Source of the DNA: Desulfocapsaceae bacterium
Lineage (GTDB): Bacteria; Desulfobacterota; Desulfobulbia; Desulfobulbales; Desulfocapsaceae
Assembly: GCA_028697885.1 (NCBI GenBank)
Contig: JAQVER010000019.1
Coordinates: 1 to 46,501, forward strand
DNA: 46,501 nucleotides
Direction of reading: 5' to 3'
In this document: positions 16,287-25,064 of the stretch, piece after piece
How the letters are laid out: each line of letters starts with the position of its first letter
Position numbering within the stretch: position 1 is the first letter of the stretch
The notes under the pieces: model-generated
The model's database searches: none
Told to the model about the DNA's origin: nothing
Seen by the model: the letters and a program-made list of their open reading frames with translations, nothing else
Made by a program: the position numbers and the translations under genes

Positions 16287-18074
16287 TTATAGCCAGACGT
16301 AAGCTACAAGAATAACGGCGGCAAATGTAACCGTATAATATATTGTCTGCTGAATCTGACCGCGTTGGAGAACCAGACTGACTCGCCGACCAATGGCACG
16401 TACACAACGGGCCGTTCCATCAACCACGCCGTCAATTCCATTCCAGTCAAACCATGACCAGAATTGTGAAGTAGTCATCAGGCTGTTTAAACCGACAACT
16501 CTATATGCCTTACTGAATGCAGTATCAAACCACTGTAGGGGATTGGTTACTGTCCATAGAAAACATTGTCCACCTTTCCGGTAGAACCAATCCAAGTCCA
16601 GACTGATGGTTTCTCTGGCTGTAATGTATTTGCGCAGTAAAAAGAAGCCCAAGGCAGTAAGTGCAAGAATTTGCAAAGTTTCGCTCAGATGATAGGCTCC
16701 ATATGGATGATAGGCAACTTCAGTGTTGGGAAGCATTCCATAGAGAAAGGGAAGATAAGAACCGATGAAGATGCATAAAAATCCAGCGACTGCCATGGCA
16801 AGTTGCATATTCCATGGTGGATCCTCAGCTTTTTCCCAGGTCTCAGCGCTGCATCTATTCTCACTGAAAAAGAGAAGATAAGGAAGTCTTAGCCCTGCAA
16901 CCAGAAAGGTTCCGGCTGAAACTACGGTAAGAAGAAAACCGGCCCAGAGGATGTGTGATTCGAAGCTGGCACTGATGATCATTGACTTGGAGACAAATCC
17001 GGACAGAAAGGGGAAGGCGGAAACAGATATTCCCCCAATGACTAGAAATATAAAGGTGGCAGGCATTTTTTTATAGAGCCCGCCCAGTTCGGTAAATTTC
17101 GATTTACCTGTGGAATGAATGACTGCACCTGCTGCCATAAAGAGCAGCCCTTTATACAGAATATGAGCGAAGGCATGGGCACAGGTACCATTAATGGCAA
17201 GTGCCGTACCGATACCCACGCCTGTTACCATATATCCAACCTGAGAGATAATCTCCCAGCCCAGAAGCTTTCGGACATCATTTTCCATGATAGCGTAAAT
17301 AATGCCGTATATGGCCATGACAACCCCAAGCACAATAAGCACATCAAATCCGGCACAGCTTCTTGCCAAGGTGTAGATGGCCGTCTTTGTTGTGAAGGCA
17401 CACATGAAAACGGAACCGGTAACGGTAGCCTTACTATAGGCATCTGGTAACCAGGAGTGGAGCGGAGGAACAGCAGCGTTCAGCATCAGGCCAATCATGA
17501 TAAGCCATGTATATATTTCGGGATTCTGAACATTCAACTGAACAAAGGAAAGATCACCGGTAGCCTGATATCTGAGGACAAAGCCCAGCAGTAGGATAAC
17601 CCCACCAAATGTATGGACGAGAATATATCGATACCCTGCCGCTAGTGATTCAGGATCCTTTTTGAACCAGATAAGGAAGGTGGAGGCAAAGGCCATCATC
17701 TCCCAGAAAAGGAACAACACTAAAAAATCGCCACAGTAGATGACACCCAGTGACCCTGCAACATAAAACCAGGCCGCTATATGCTGCCATTCATCTTCAA
17801 CATGCATGCCATAAATGGTGCCGATAATGGCCATCAGTGACATGATAAAACCAAAAATCATGGAAAGGCGGTCAACCCGGCCAAAGGTGACCTCCCAGTC
17901 AAGAAATTGGAGCACACCATAGGTGCCGGGATGCTGGCTCAAATAGAGCACATCCAGAAAGGTCAATAATGGAATCAGAAAGAGATAGGGCTTTCTGAAG
18001 GGTCCTCTGACCAAGGGCAGAAGAAGTGCTCCTATGATCATGATGAGGGCAGGATGGAAAAAATTAGTTGTCAT
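16287..18074 (-). CDS. NuoL-like proton-pumping subunit
   Basis: A 595-residue membrane protein of the NuoL/MrpA/MrpD family. The Glu in LFLFWEMMAFAS and the Lys in PPLHSWLPDAYSKATVTGS...TTKTAIY mark a pump module. After about residue 430 a long C-terminal extension ends in RGQIQQTIYYTVTFAAVILVAY, matching the lateral-helix and final-helix region of NuoL, so this is the best candidate for the NuoL role. It is diverged in its N-terminal region. The start overlaps the end of the 83-residue gene by 11 bases, suggesting coupled translation. Exact subunit orthology needs a tree. Confidence 0.85.
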   Translation of the reverse strand: MTTNFFHPALIMIIGALLLPLVRGPFRKPYLFLIPLLTFLDVLYLSQHPGTYGVLQFLDWEVTFGRVDRLSMIFGFIMSLMAIIGTIYGMHVEDEWQHIAAWFYVAGSLGVIYCGDFLVLFLFWEMMAFASTFLIWFKKDPESLAAGYRYILVHTFGGVILLLGFVLRYQATGDLSFVQLNVQNPEIYTWLIMIGLMLNAAVPPLHSWLPDAYSKATVTGSVFMCAFTTKTAIYTLARSCAGFDVLIVLGVVMAIYGIIYAIMENDVRKLLGWEIISQVGYMVTGVGIGTALAINGTCAHAFAHILYKGLLFMAAGAVIHSTGKSKFTELGGLYKKMPATFIFLVIGGISVSAFPFLSGFVSKSMIISASFESHILWAGFLLTVVSAGTFLVAGLRLPYLLFFSENRCSAETWEKAEDPPWNMQLAMAVAGFLCIFIGSYLPFLYGMLPNTEVAYHPYGAYHLSETLQILALTALGFFLLRKYITARETISLDLDWFYRKGGQCFLWTVTNPLQWFDTAFSKAYRVVGLNSLMTTSQFWSWFDWNGIDGVVDGTARCVRAIGRRVSLVLQRGQIQQTIYYTVTFAAVILVAYVWL

Positions 18075-18315
18075 AATAATCCTCCCGGGTCATGATTCCG
18101 CTTCTACCGAGTACCCTTGCCACCATAATGACGACTGCACATGATCCCAGGCCAAAGAGTGACCAGAAACCTGGTATCATCTTTTCGGCCCATGTGTGCG
18201 CATGACTGGTATCAACTGTCAGGCTCCAGATTACTATGAGGGCGATACCACCATAGCAGCAATATTTAACCGTTTCTAAACGGTCTCGTAGATAATCGAT
18301 AAAATTGACAATCAT
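18064..18315 (-). CDS. Small two-helix membrane protein within the nuo operon
   Basis: An 83-residue protein not recognised as any standard complex I subunit. Two hydrophobic segments are visible (about residues 18-33 and 50-66); the first follows a charged N-terminal helix (YLRDRLETVKYC). Its start overlaps the stop of the MrpD-like gene by 4 bases and its end overlaps the NuoL-like start by 11 bases, so it is translated in lockstep with two pump subunits. This strongly suggests a real gene, perhaps an accessory subunit joining the pump modules; similar short integral proteins occur in Mrp operons (MrpF, MrpG). Function is not known. Confidence 0.75.
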   Translation of the reverse strand: MIVNFIDYLRDRLETVKYCCYGGIALIVIWSLTVDTSHAHTWAEKMIPGFWSLFGLGSCAVVIMVARVLGRSGIMTREDYYDN

Positions 18316-19793
18316 CCTGTCACCACCTTAACAAATTGCATCATAAAGTTTGGAAAGATACCAAGAAGGACAGAGACTGTACATGCTATAAGAATGGGAA
18401 TCAGCATGGACAATGGCGCCTCTTTAATACCTTGAAACGTTTCACCTTCAGGGCGTTTGCCAAAAAAGGCCTTAATGGTAATGGGTGCGAAATATCCGAC
18501 ATTGAGCATGGTACTGGCGATAAGAATGAGCAGTATCCCCATTTGGTGAGCTTGAATTGATCCCACCAGTAGATTCCACTTGGTGACAAAGCCGCCAACA
18601 GGTGGGGCTCCAATCATGGAGAGTGAAGCGATGGCAAAGGCTCCAAAGGTAAAGGGCATTGTTTTACCCAGACCTCCCATATCCGAAATATCTTTTTTAT
18701 GGGCGGCAATATAAATAGCGCCTGCGCAAAAGAAGAGGGTGATCTTGGCAAAGGCATGGTTGACGATATGGATCAGACCACCATCTATGCCTGCCGGCGT
18801 GAGGAGTGCTACACCCATGATGATATAAGAGAGCTGGCTGATAGTTGAATAGGCCAGACGCTCTTTAAGATTGTTTTTGGATAGCGCAAGAACGGATGCC
18901 ATGATCACGGTAAATCCGACAAAGTAGGCAGTAGGAATTCCAAGATTCAAGGCATGCATGGTATCTACGCCGAAGACGTAAAGCATGACCCGAGTGGTGC
19001 AAAAGACACCAACCTTAACAACGGCCACTGCGTGAAGCAGTGCGGAAACGGGAGTAGGTGCGACCATGGCCCCTGGTAGCCAGTGATGAAAAGGCATGAT
19101 GCCGTTTTTGGCAAAACCAAAGAGACAGAAAATATAGAGCATGATAACCAGGCCGTGGTTAACATCTGGCGGGAAGATACCCGTTGATATATTTGGAGCA
19201 AAATCAAGGGTTCCTGTCAGAACATAGATCAGAATCAGGGCGGGTAACAGAAATGCTTTGGCAGTGGTTGTCAGATAAACAATGTATTTACGGGCGCCAT
19301 TGTATCCTTCGGTGTCTTGGTGATGGGCAACCAGTGGATATGTGCAAATCGATACGATCTCATAAAAGAGATAAAGAGTAAAAAGGTTGTCAGAGAAAGC
19401 AACCCCGATTGCTCCAAATATTGCCAAGGCAAAACAGGCATTGAATCTGGTCTGTGCAGGTTCGTTGTGAGCCCTCATATATCCCAGAGAGTAGAAGACA
19501 GCGATAGTCCACAGTGATGATGCTACCAGAGCGAAAATCATAGACATGGCATCCGCCCGAAGAGTGACAGTAACTCCTGGAAGAATACTGAACATGTGGA
19601 AAATCAGAGTCTTCCCTGAAAGTACTGTCGGAATCATTGAAGCGACAAGTAAAAACAGGATGATTGAGGCAACAGATGAAACACCTTCTCTGATGTTTTC
19701 ATTTTTGCCCATAAACATGACACCCAGAGTACCAACGAGCGGCACGAGGAGCGTTATGAGAAGTTTAGCGGAACTGACCGTTGTTATATCCAT
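18312..19793 (-). CDS. MrpD-like antiporter subunit of the complex I-like operon
   Basis: A 493-residue membrane protein of the Mrp antiporter D / NuoL/M/N family. The Glu in LYLFYEIVSICTYPLVAHH and the block MPFHHWLPGAMVAPTPVSALLHAVAVVKVG with its Lys are the proton-path residues. It lacks the long C-terminal lateral helix of NuoL and resembles MrpD proteins. The operon thus holds four pump-type proteins instead of the three of E. coli. It follows nuoK by 17 bases and overlaps the next gene by 4. It may add a further ion-translocating unit. Confidence 0.88.
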   Translation of the reverse strand: MDITTVSSAKLLITLLVPLVGTLGVMFMGKNENIREGVSSVASIILFLLVASMIPTVLSGKTLIFHMFSILPGVTVTLRADAMSMIFALVASSLWTIAVFYSLGYMRAHNEPAQTRFNACFALAIFGAIGVAFSDNLFTLYLFYEIVSICTYPLVAHHQDTEGYNGARKYIVYLTTTAKAFLLPALILIYVLTGTLDFAPNISTGIFPPDVNHGLVIMLYIFCLFGFAKNGIMPFHHWLPGAMVAPTPVSALLHAVAVVKVGVFCTTRVMLYVFGVDTMHALNLGIPTAYFVGFTVIMASVLALSKNNLKERLAYSTISQLSYIIMGVALLTPAGIDGGLIHIVNHAFAKITLFFCAGAIYIAAHKKDISDMGGLGKTMPFTFGAFAIASLSMIGAPPVGGFVTKWNLLVGSIQAHQMGILLILIASTMLNVGYFAPITIKAFFGKRPEGETFQGIKEAPLSMLIPILIACTVSVLLGIFPNFMMQFVKVVTG

Positions 19794-19810
19794 GACAGAT
19801 GTTCCTTTTC

Positions 19811-20137
19811 CTAACCGTTAAGTTCGACCAGATCTTCAGTGTCGACTGATTTATAGTTACGATATACTGCAATAATTATACTGAGACCGATAGCCGCTTC
19901 AGCTGCGGCTATGGCCATAATAAACAGGGTGAAAACTTGTCCCACTGTGGGGTCGGGTGCTGTAAACCTGTTAAAAGCCATAAAATTAATGGAGGCTGAT
20001 GCCAGTATCAGTTCAGAGGAGATCAGCATCCCGATGAGGGTTCGACGGGTCACAATTCCATAGACCCCCAAACCAAACAACATGGCTGCAAGATACAGAA
20101 AGGTGTTGAGATTGTTGTAGAGAGTAAGTAGGGACAT
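19811..20137 (-). CDS. nuoK: Complex I subunit NuoK
   Basis: A 108-residue three-helix membrane subunit. Two conserved glutamates in membrane helices are visible: the one in SSELILASASINFMAFNR and the one in AIAAAEAAIGLSIII, both needed for proton coupling in the family. Its ATG shares one base with the nuoJ stop. Length is usual for NuoK (about 100). Confidence 0.95.
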   Translation of the reverse strand: MSLLTLYNNLNTFLYLAAMLFGLGVYGIVTRRTLIGMLISSELILASASINFMAFNRFTAPDPTVGQVFTLFIMAIAAAEAAIGLSIIIAVYRNYKSVDTEDLVELNG

Positions 20138-20685
20138 TATTTGTTCCTCCCGGCGCGGGCTATAACCAGTGCTCCAATGATCGCAATAAGCAGGACAATG
20201 GATATGAGTTCAAAGACCATGGAATAACTGGTTAGAAATTGAATCCCCAGTTCTTTTACTGTTCCGCCATTAACCTTAGGAAGGGAGGTGAACTTTGTTC
20301 GCATTGCCATCACGATTAAACCGTAGGTGACAAGACCGGCGGTAATAAATCCCAGGGGACCAGAGAGTGGACCAGCTGGTCCGTTCTTTTTACTTTCCTC
20401 TGGGGCGGCGAGCATGATAGCGAACGCAATGGTGATACAGACAGCACCCACATAGATGAGCATCTGCATTAATGCGACAAAGGGTGAATTGAGGAAGTAA
20501 TACAGGGCAGCCACGCCGATAAAACAGACAATGAGACCTGCTACCGCGCGTACCAGTCTTTCTGCAGAACAGGCTATGATCCCCCCAATAATGGTTACTG
20601 CCATCATTATGAGAAAAATCACACCAGTCAGCCCATCAGCGGTGAATAGGCCAGGCGCTTCTGTTATGGCCATGGAAGGGTTCAT
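20137..20685 (-). CDS. nuoJ: Complex I subunit NuoJ
   Basis: A 182-residue membrane subunit with five hydrophobic helices. The Tyr/Gly-rich block with LMQMLIYVGAVCITIAFAIML in the third helix is the conserved pi-bulge segment of NuoJ. The start overlaps nuoI by 4 bases and the stop shares a base with nuoK, so I, J and K are translationally coupled. Confidence 0.94.
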   Translation of the reverse strand: MNPSMAITEAPGLFTADGLTGVIFLIMMAVTIIGGIIACSAERLVRAVAGLIVCFIGVAALYYFLNSPFVALMQMLIYVGAVCITIAFAIMLAAPEESKKNGPAGPLSGPLGFITAGLVTYGLIVMAMRTKFTSLPKVNGGTVKELGIQFLTSYSMVFELISIVLLIAIIGALVIARAGRNK

Positions 20686-21140
20686 GCGTTTCTCTCCTCC
20701 AACCGTTTAAGAAGATTAAAGTGGAAATCTTCCTTGCGAGTAGACGCAAGATTATATTCTTTTGAAAATTCTAATGCCCCAAAATTGCAATTTTCAACAC
20801 ATTGTCCACACAGTGAACATTTGGTGAAATCAAGCTCGTACTTACTTAAGATTTTTTTCTTCTTAACCTTGCCGTCAACCTCAACCTCAACTGAGGTTGA
20901 ACCAAGGGTTATACAACCTGAGGGACAGGCTCGCTCGCACATCCCGCAGACGACACACTTTGGTTTACCTTCTGCATCGGCAATGAGTTCGATGTGTCCA
21001 CGAAACCGAGCAGACATTTTGATAGTCTGATAGGGATATTGAACAGTTACCGTAGGTTTGAAAAATTCCCGGAAGGTAATACCCATTCCAACGAGCAGAC
21101 TTTTACTACCATATAATATTTCGCTAAAATATCCGCCCAT
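20682..21140 (-). CDS. nuoI: Complex I iron-sulfur subunit NuoI
   Basis: A 152-residue ferredoxin-like subunit carrying clusters N6a and N6b. Cys 62, 65, 68, 72 (CVVCGMCERACPSGC) and Cys 108, 111, 114, 118 (CSLCGQCVENC) bind two [4Fe-4S] clusters. RFRGHIEL before the first motif is typical of NuoI. Without NuoG and NuoF this is the outermost iron-sulfur subunit encoded here and so the likely docking site for the unknown electron donor. One base separates it from nuoH. Confidence 0.95.
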   Translation of the reverse strand: MGGYFSEILYGSKSLLVGMGITFREFFKPTVTVQYPYQTIKMSARFRGHIELIADAEGKPKCVVCGMCERACPSGCITLGSTSVEVEVDGKVKKKKILSKYELDFTKCSLCGQCVENCNFGALEFSKEYNLASTRKEDFHFNLLKRLEERNA

Positions 21141-21141
21141 A

Positions 21142-22128
21142 TTAGAACACCTTCAGTAATCCTGCCGTGAGAAGCAGGTTGAACAGAGATATAGGAATAA
21201 GTATTTTCCAGGACAGATTAAGTAGTCCATAGATTGTTGTTCGTGGAAAGGTCCAGCGAATCCAAATAAAAGTGGCAATCAGCAGATAAATTTTAAGCAG
21301 GAACCACCATACGCCTGGAAACATACCAAAAGGACAATCCCATCCCCCAAGGAAAAGAATTGTTGTCAGGCTGGCGCCAATAACAATATTTGCATATTCC
21401 CCCATGAAGAAGAGCCCAAAACCCATACTGCCGTACTCTGTGTGGAATCCGGCTACAAGCTCACTCTCGGCTTCTCCAAGATCAAAGGGGGCGCGATTTG
21501 TTTCTGCCAGTGAACAGATAAAAAATATGATAAAGGAAATGGGCATTAATGGACTGTGCAGGGAGGGAAAAATGTTCCAGTGCCAAAAGCCACCGGACTG
21601 TGCCATGCTGATCGCTTTAAGATCCATTGACCCAGTTGTCATGACCACGGTGATAGCCGTGATCAGCATGGGAATCTCATAGGAGACATTCTGTGATACT
21701 GCCCTGACCGATGCCATGACTGAATATTTGTTGCGTGAACCCCAGCCGGCAAAAAGAATAGCCATGGCTCCCATGGAGGCAAAAGCGAAAATTACAAGGA
21801 CTCCAAGCTCCATGTTATGGGCGGCAATTCCTGCACTGAAGGGGATGGTGACAAAACTCATTATGGCTGGTGCCATGGCCAGCACTGGGGCAACCATAAA
21901 CAGGATTTTATCAGCACCGCCTGGGATCATTAACTGTTTTGTCATCAGCTTTATGCCGTCAAGAGGTGGCTGCAGAAGGCCGAAAGGTCCATTGATGTTT
22001 GGACCTGGACGGCGCTGAATGCGGGCTGCTCCTCTGCGCTCAGCCCAGACCAGATAGGCGGCATTGACAGCGGCAAAGGCGATAGCTATCACCACAGCAA
22101 CTATGACATTTAATAATGTTAAACTCAT
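21142..22128 (-). CDS. nuoH: Complex I quinone-site membrane subunit NuoH
   Basis: A 328-residue membrane subunit that forms the quinone chamber with NuoB and NuoD. QRRPGPNINGPFGLLQPPLDG and AEAESELVAGFHTEYG (acidic loop motifs) are diagnostic, as is FIWIRWTFPR. The length is usual. It lies 74 bases after nuoD. The quinone is expected to be menaquinone, in line with the menG/ubiE gene elsewhere in the window; that link is inference. Confidence 0.96.
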   Translation of the reverse strand: MSLTLLNVIVAVVIAIAFAAVNAAYLVWAERRGAARIQRRPGPNINGPFGLLQPPLDGIKLMTKQLMIPGGADKILFMVAPVLAMAPAIMSFVTIPFSAGIAAHNMELGVLVIFAFASMGAMAILFAGWGSRNKYSVMASVRAVSQNVSYEIPMLITAITVVMTTGSMDLKAISMAQSGGFWHWNIFPSLHSPLMPISFIIFFICSLAETNRAPFDLGEAESELVAGFHTEYGSMGFGLFFMGEYANIVIGASLTTILFLGGWDCPFGMFPGVWWFLLKIYLLIATFIWIRWTFPRTTIYGLLNLSWKILIPISLFNLLLTAGLLKVF

Positions 22129-22202
22129 TGAGCATCTCCCTTATTCCACTTCTCAATCAAATGGTAAGTTTTTACGATCATTGTCTTGATTTAGAAATGA
22201 AA

Positions 22203-23321
22203 TTACCTGTCAATTTCTGGTATTACGAGGTCCAGACTTCCCATAAATGCTAGCGCATCCATTATTAACATCCCTTCACATGCTTCATCAAAGAGGTGCA
22301 TATTTGAATATGTTGGTGACCGTAGTTTTAGACGGTAGGCATTTTTATCACCATCACTGACTATTCTGATGCCAAAACTACCACGTGCGGTCTCTACTGC
22401 CTGATAGTAATCTCCGACTGGAAGTTTGATGGTTTTCGGTTTTTTCTCAGCCATGAAGGGACCGTCGGGTAATTTTTCCAATCCCTGTTCAATGATTCGC
22501 AGTGATTGTTCCATTTCGTCCATGCGTACCCTATAACGAGCCAGAGAATCACATTCATGATAGACCGGGATATCAAAGTCGAATTCCGGATAGACAGAAT
22601 ATGGCTCATTTTTACGGACATCAAAGTTGATTCCTGATCCTCTGGCCACTGGCCCAGTTGCCCCGTACTTCCGGCACATCTCAGCAGAAACAGGAGCTAT
22701 TCCTTCCAGTCGTTTACGGAAGATGATGTTCCCCGTCACCAATGCGTCGTATTTTTTAAGTGATTTGCGCATCCGCGGGATAAAACGTTTTGCTGCCTCA
22801 ATGAAATTATCGTCCACATCATTGTAGAGACCACCAAAACGGTAATAACAATAGGTTAAACGGGCTCCGGTTACTGCTTCCAGCATATCAAGGATATGCT
22901 CACGATCCTGGATAGCGTACATAAGTGGACTGAATCCACCTAGGTCCATGACAAAGGCTCCGAACCAGAAGAGATGTGATGCCACACGATTAAGTTCAAC
23001 GGTGATGGCTCTGATATATTCGGCACGTTCAGGTACCTCAATTCCAGCCGCACGCTCTATAGCCAGGACGTGTCCATGGGTATAACCCAAAGCTCCAAGG
23101 TAGTCCAACCGACTTAAATTTGGTAGAAATTGGGCGTACGTCCTGTTTTCTCCCATTTTTTCGTGCATGCGATGGACATAGCCAAGGACGGTTTCAGACT
23201 TGACAATATATTCACCATCCATTTGCATTTTGACCCTGAGAACGCCGTGGGTTGCTGGATGCTGTGGTCCTACATTCAGGATGAATGTTTCGTCCGGTCG
23301 GAGTTGAATTGGAGCGCTCAT
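22203..23321 (-). CDS. nuoD: Complex I 49-kDa-type subunit NuoD
   Basis: A 372-residue hydrogenase-like subunit of the peripheral arm that helps form the quinone site. NVGPQHPATHGVLR (about residues 16-29) is the family signature; the metal-site cysteines of hydrogenases are absent, as in true NuoD. It ends with GSLDLVIPEIDR, the usual C terminus. It is a separate gene from nuoC, unlike the fused nuoCD of E. coli, and overlaps nuoC by 4 bases. Confidence 0.96.
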   Translation of the reverse strand: MSAPIQLRPDETFILNVGPQHPATHGVLRVKMQMDGEYIVKSETVLGYVHRMHEKMGENRTYAQFLPNLSRLDYLGALGYTHGHVLAIERAAGIEVPERAEYIRAITVELNRVASHLFWFGAFVMDLGGFSPLMYAIQDREHILDMLEAVTGARLTYCYYRFGGLYNDVDDNFIEAAKRFIPRMRKSLKKYDALVTGNIIFRKRLEGIAPVSAEMCRKYGATGPVARGSGINFDVRKNEPYSVYPEFDFDIPVYHECDSLARYRVRMDEMEQSLRIIEQGLEKLPDGPFMAEKKPKTIKLPVGDYYQAVETARGSFGIRIVSDGDKNAYRLKLRSPTYSNMHLFDEACEGMLIMDALAFMGSLDLVIPEIDR

Positions 23322-23806
23322 GCCTTGAAATCCTTTAAGAGTGGATGAAAATCTGCATCTTCAGGAAGGAGCAGGGGAACGAGGTGAGGGTGGCCCGCAA
23401 ATTTGATGCCAAAAAAATCATGGGTCTCACGCTCATGCCAGTTTGCTCCGGCGTATATTTTCGTGATAGAAGGCACTTCAGGTTTTTCACGAGGTATTCT
23501 GGTGCGGATAACGACTCGACAGGCGTCAAAGTCGTAGCGGGAAAAGTCATAAATAACTTCCATCTGCTTTTCTTTGATCCAGTCTACACCGGTGATACTT
23601 TCAATAAAAAATTCAGCCTGGTCAAGAACGGTAACCGCTGCAAGAAGTTGATCTGCGTCAACCTGAGCGTCAAGATGATATCCATGGGTTTTGTAATCAC
23701 GAGTGAGAACACCATTGGCTCTGGGGGTATCAGGCTCAGCTCCATCTGCAGGAACAGATCCGGCAAAGAGTGCTTGCAGTGCTTGTTGTGTTGTTTCTAA
23801 TATCAT
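23318..23806 (-). CDS. nuoC: Complex I 30-kDa-type subunit NuoC
   Basis: A 162-residue peripheral-arm subunit. The block ANWHERETHDFFGIKFAGHP followed by LLLPEDADFHPLLKDF is the NuoC signature. It is 80 bases downstream of nuoB and overlaps nuoD by 4 bases. Size matches the C domain of unfused NuoC proteins. Confidence 0.94.
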   Translation of the reverse strand: MILETTQQALQALFAGSVPADGAEPDTPRANGVLTRDYKTHGYHLDAQVDADQLLAAVTVLDQAEFFIESITGVDWIKEKQMEVIYDFSRYDFDACRVVIRTRIPREKPEVPSITKIYAGANWHERETHDFFGIKFAGHPHLVPLLLPEDADFHPLLKDFKA

Positions 23807-23886
23807 GATCCTGTGGCTCCAAAGGAGTGTGAATCGTTTAAGGGGTTGACGTTATGGAGTTTTGTCTGGCTTGAAGATGCAGGTAA

Positions 23887-24426
23887 TTATACAGCCTCAG
23901 GGTCTTTCCATCTCTTCCAACCGGAAATTTTATGCTCGAGCTCAATAATACCTTGCAGGAGAGCCTCGGGTCGTGGAGGACATCCGGGGACATACACATC
24001 AACAGGTAAAAACTGGTCGGCACCAAGGACAATGCCATACTGTCCTTCAAAGGCAAAAGGACCACCTGATATCGCGCAGTTGCCAAGAGCCATAACCCAC
24101 TTGGGCTCAGGCATCTGGTCGTAGAGCGTTTTGATGCCTGGTTGCATTTTTTTGGAAATGGTACCGGCCACGATCATCACATCACTTTGTCGCGGAGAAG
24201 GGCGAAAAACTTCCGCTCCAAAGCGTGACATGTCAAATCTGGCGCATCCTGTTGCCATCATTTCAATGGCGCAGCATGCCAGACCGAATGTGAGCGGCCA
24301 TAAGGAGTTTGCCCGGCCAAGATTGATCAGCTTGTCGGCGATGGCAAACTGAACGAGTGACGAAGGTACTGCTTCTACTGGTGAAGGTACGTTTTGCGTT
24401 CCCACTTGAATACTCCCTTGGTCCAT
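23887..24426 (-). CDS. nuoB: Complex I iron-sulfur subunit NuoB
   Basis: A 179-residue subunit that binds cluster N2, the last iron-sulfur centre before quinone. Ligands Cys51, Cys52 (LACCAIEM), Cys117 (LGNCAISGG) and Cys149 (PGCPPRPEA) are all present. The start used overlaps nuoA by 52 bases; a later start would shorten a poorly conserved N terminus, so the exact start is uncertain. Confidence 0.95.
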   Translation of the reverse strand: MDQGSIQVGTQNVPSPVEAVPSSLVQFAIADKLINLGRANSLWPLTFGLACCAIEMMATGCARFDMSRFGAEVFRPSPRQSDVMIVAGTISKKMQPGIKTLYDQMPEPKWVMALGNCAISGGPFAFEGQYGIVLGADQFLPVDVYVPGCPPRPEALLQGIIELEHKISGWKRWKDPEAV

Positions 24427-24794
24427 GCGTATACGATTGCGAGTGATAAAATTCCGACAAAGATTACAACTTCTACAAAATCCCTATAGGCAAACATCTC
24501 GTTGTTGTAAGCAAGGGCGACCGGAAAAAGAAAAAGAACATCCACATCAAAGGCAATAAAGATGAGGGCGTAAAGGAAAAAAACAACGCCATATCGGACC
24601 CAACTGTCACCAATGGGGACCATGCCGCATTCAATGGCTTGTTTGTTTTTGTTTTCGAATTGACGAGTGCCGCGTGGCATAAGGAGGTAAACAATCGCGA
24701 TGGGACCTAGGGCAAAGGCGAGACCACCCAAGGTGAAAGCCGCGATCCAGAGAACATTGTCGCGATAAAGAAATTCTGAAAATTGAAGCTCCAT
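24375..24794 (-). CDS. nuoA: Complex I subunit NuoA
   Basis: A 139-residue membrane subunit with three hydrophobic helices. [26 protein letters not shown] and [10 protein letters not shown] carry the conserved motifs (CG, RY.., FDVD/EVVFL). A GGGGGGAG ribosome-binding site sits just upstream of the ATG, and a sigma-70-like promoter lies 53-82 bases upstream. First gene of the 13-gene operon. Confidence 0.95.
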   Translation of the reverse strand: MELQFSEFLYRDNVLWIAAFTLGGLAFALGPIAIVYLLMPRGTRQFENKNKQAIECGMVPIGDSWVRYGVVFFLYALIFIAFDVDVLFLFPVALAYNNEMFAYRDFVEVVIFVGILSLAIVYAWTKGVFKWERKTYLHQ

Positions 24795-24846
24795 AAAAAC
24801 TCCCCCCGAAGTTATTTGAACTGATAGCTCTTCATTTGTAAGTGTC

Positions 24847-24876
24847 TTTATAATAGAAGGACTATGGGCTTGTCAA
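24847..24876 (-). promoter_or_regulatory. Sigma-70-type promoter of the nuo operon
   Basis: On the minus strand a perfect TTGACA (24871-24876) is followed after 18 bases by TATAAA (24847-24852). An overlapping TATTAT at 24850-24855 is a less well-spaced alternative. The predicted start near 24840 gives a leader of about 45 bases before nuoA. Confidence 0.75.
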
Positions 24877-24883
24877 CTGAATA

Positions 24884-24899
24884 ATGAATGACCATTCAT
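24884..24899. promoter_or_regulatory. Perfect dyad beside the nuo promoter
   Basis: ATGAATG (24884-24890) and CATTCAT (24893-24899), separated by two bases, make a 16-base dyad just upstream of the nuo -35. It looks like an operator of the TGAATG-type dyads bound by some TetR-family repressors, for example B. subtilis FadR. The regulator is not identified; the adjacent LysR protein is another candidate. Confidence 0.5.
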
Positions 24900-24932
24900 G
24901 TTTCTGTGAGCGATTATTTATTCAATTTTATA

Positions 24933-24961
24933 GGAATATTTATTATTTTATAAATAATTCC
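24933..24961. repeat. AT-rich imperfect inverted repeat in the lysR/nuo intergenic region
   Basis: GGAATATTTAT (24933-24943) pairs with ATAAATAATTCC (24950-24961) with one bulged base. It lies about midway in the 270-base divergent region, where LysR-type regulators usually bind. Confidence 0.4.
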
Positions 24962-25064
24962 CCCTGAAAAGTATTGAGAAAAAGTATATACGTGATAAAG
25001 TGGCAAATCGCTAATCTAAAAAAAAGATAATTTTTATCAGGAATATTGAATAAGGAATAAATAG

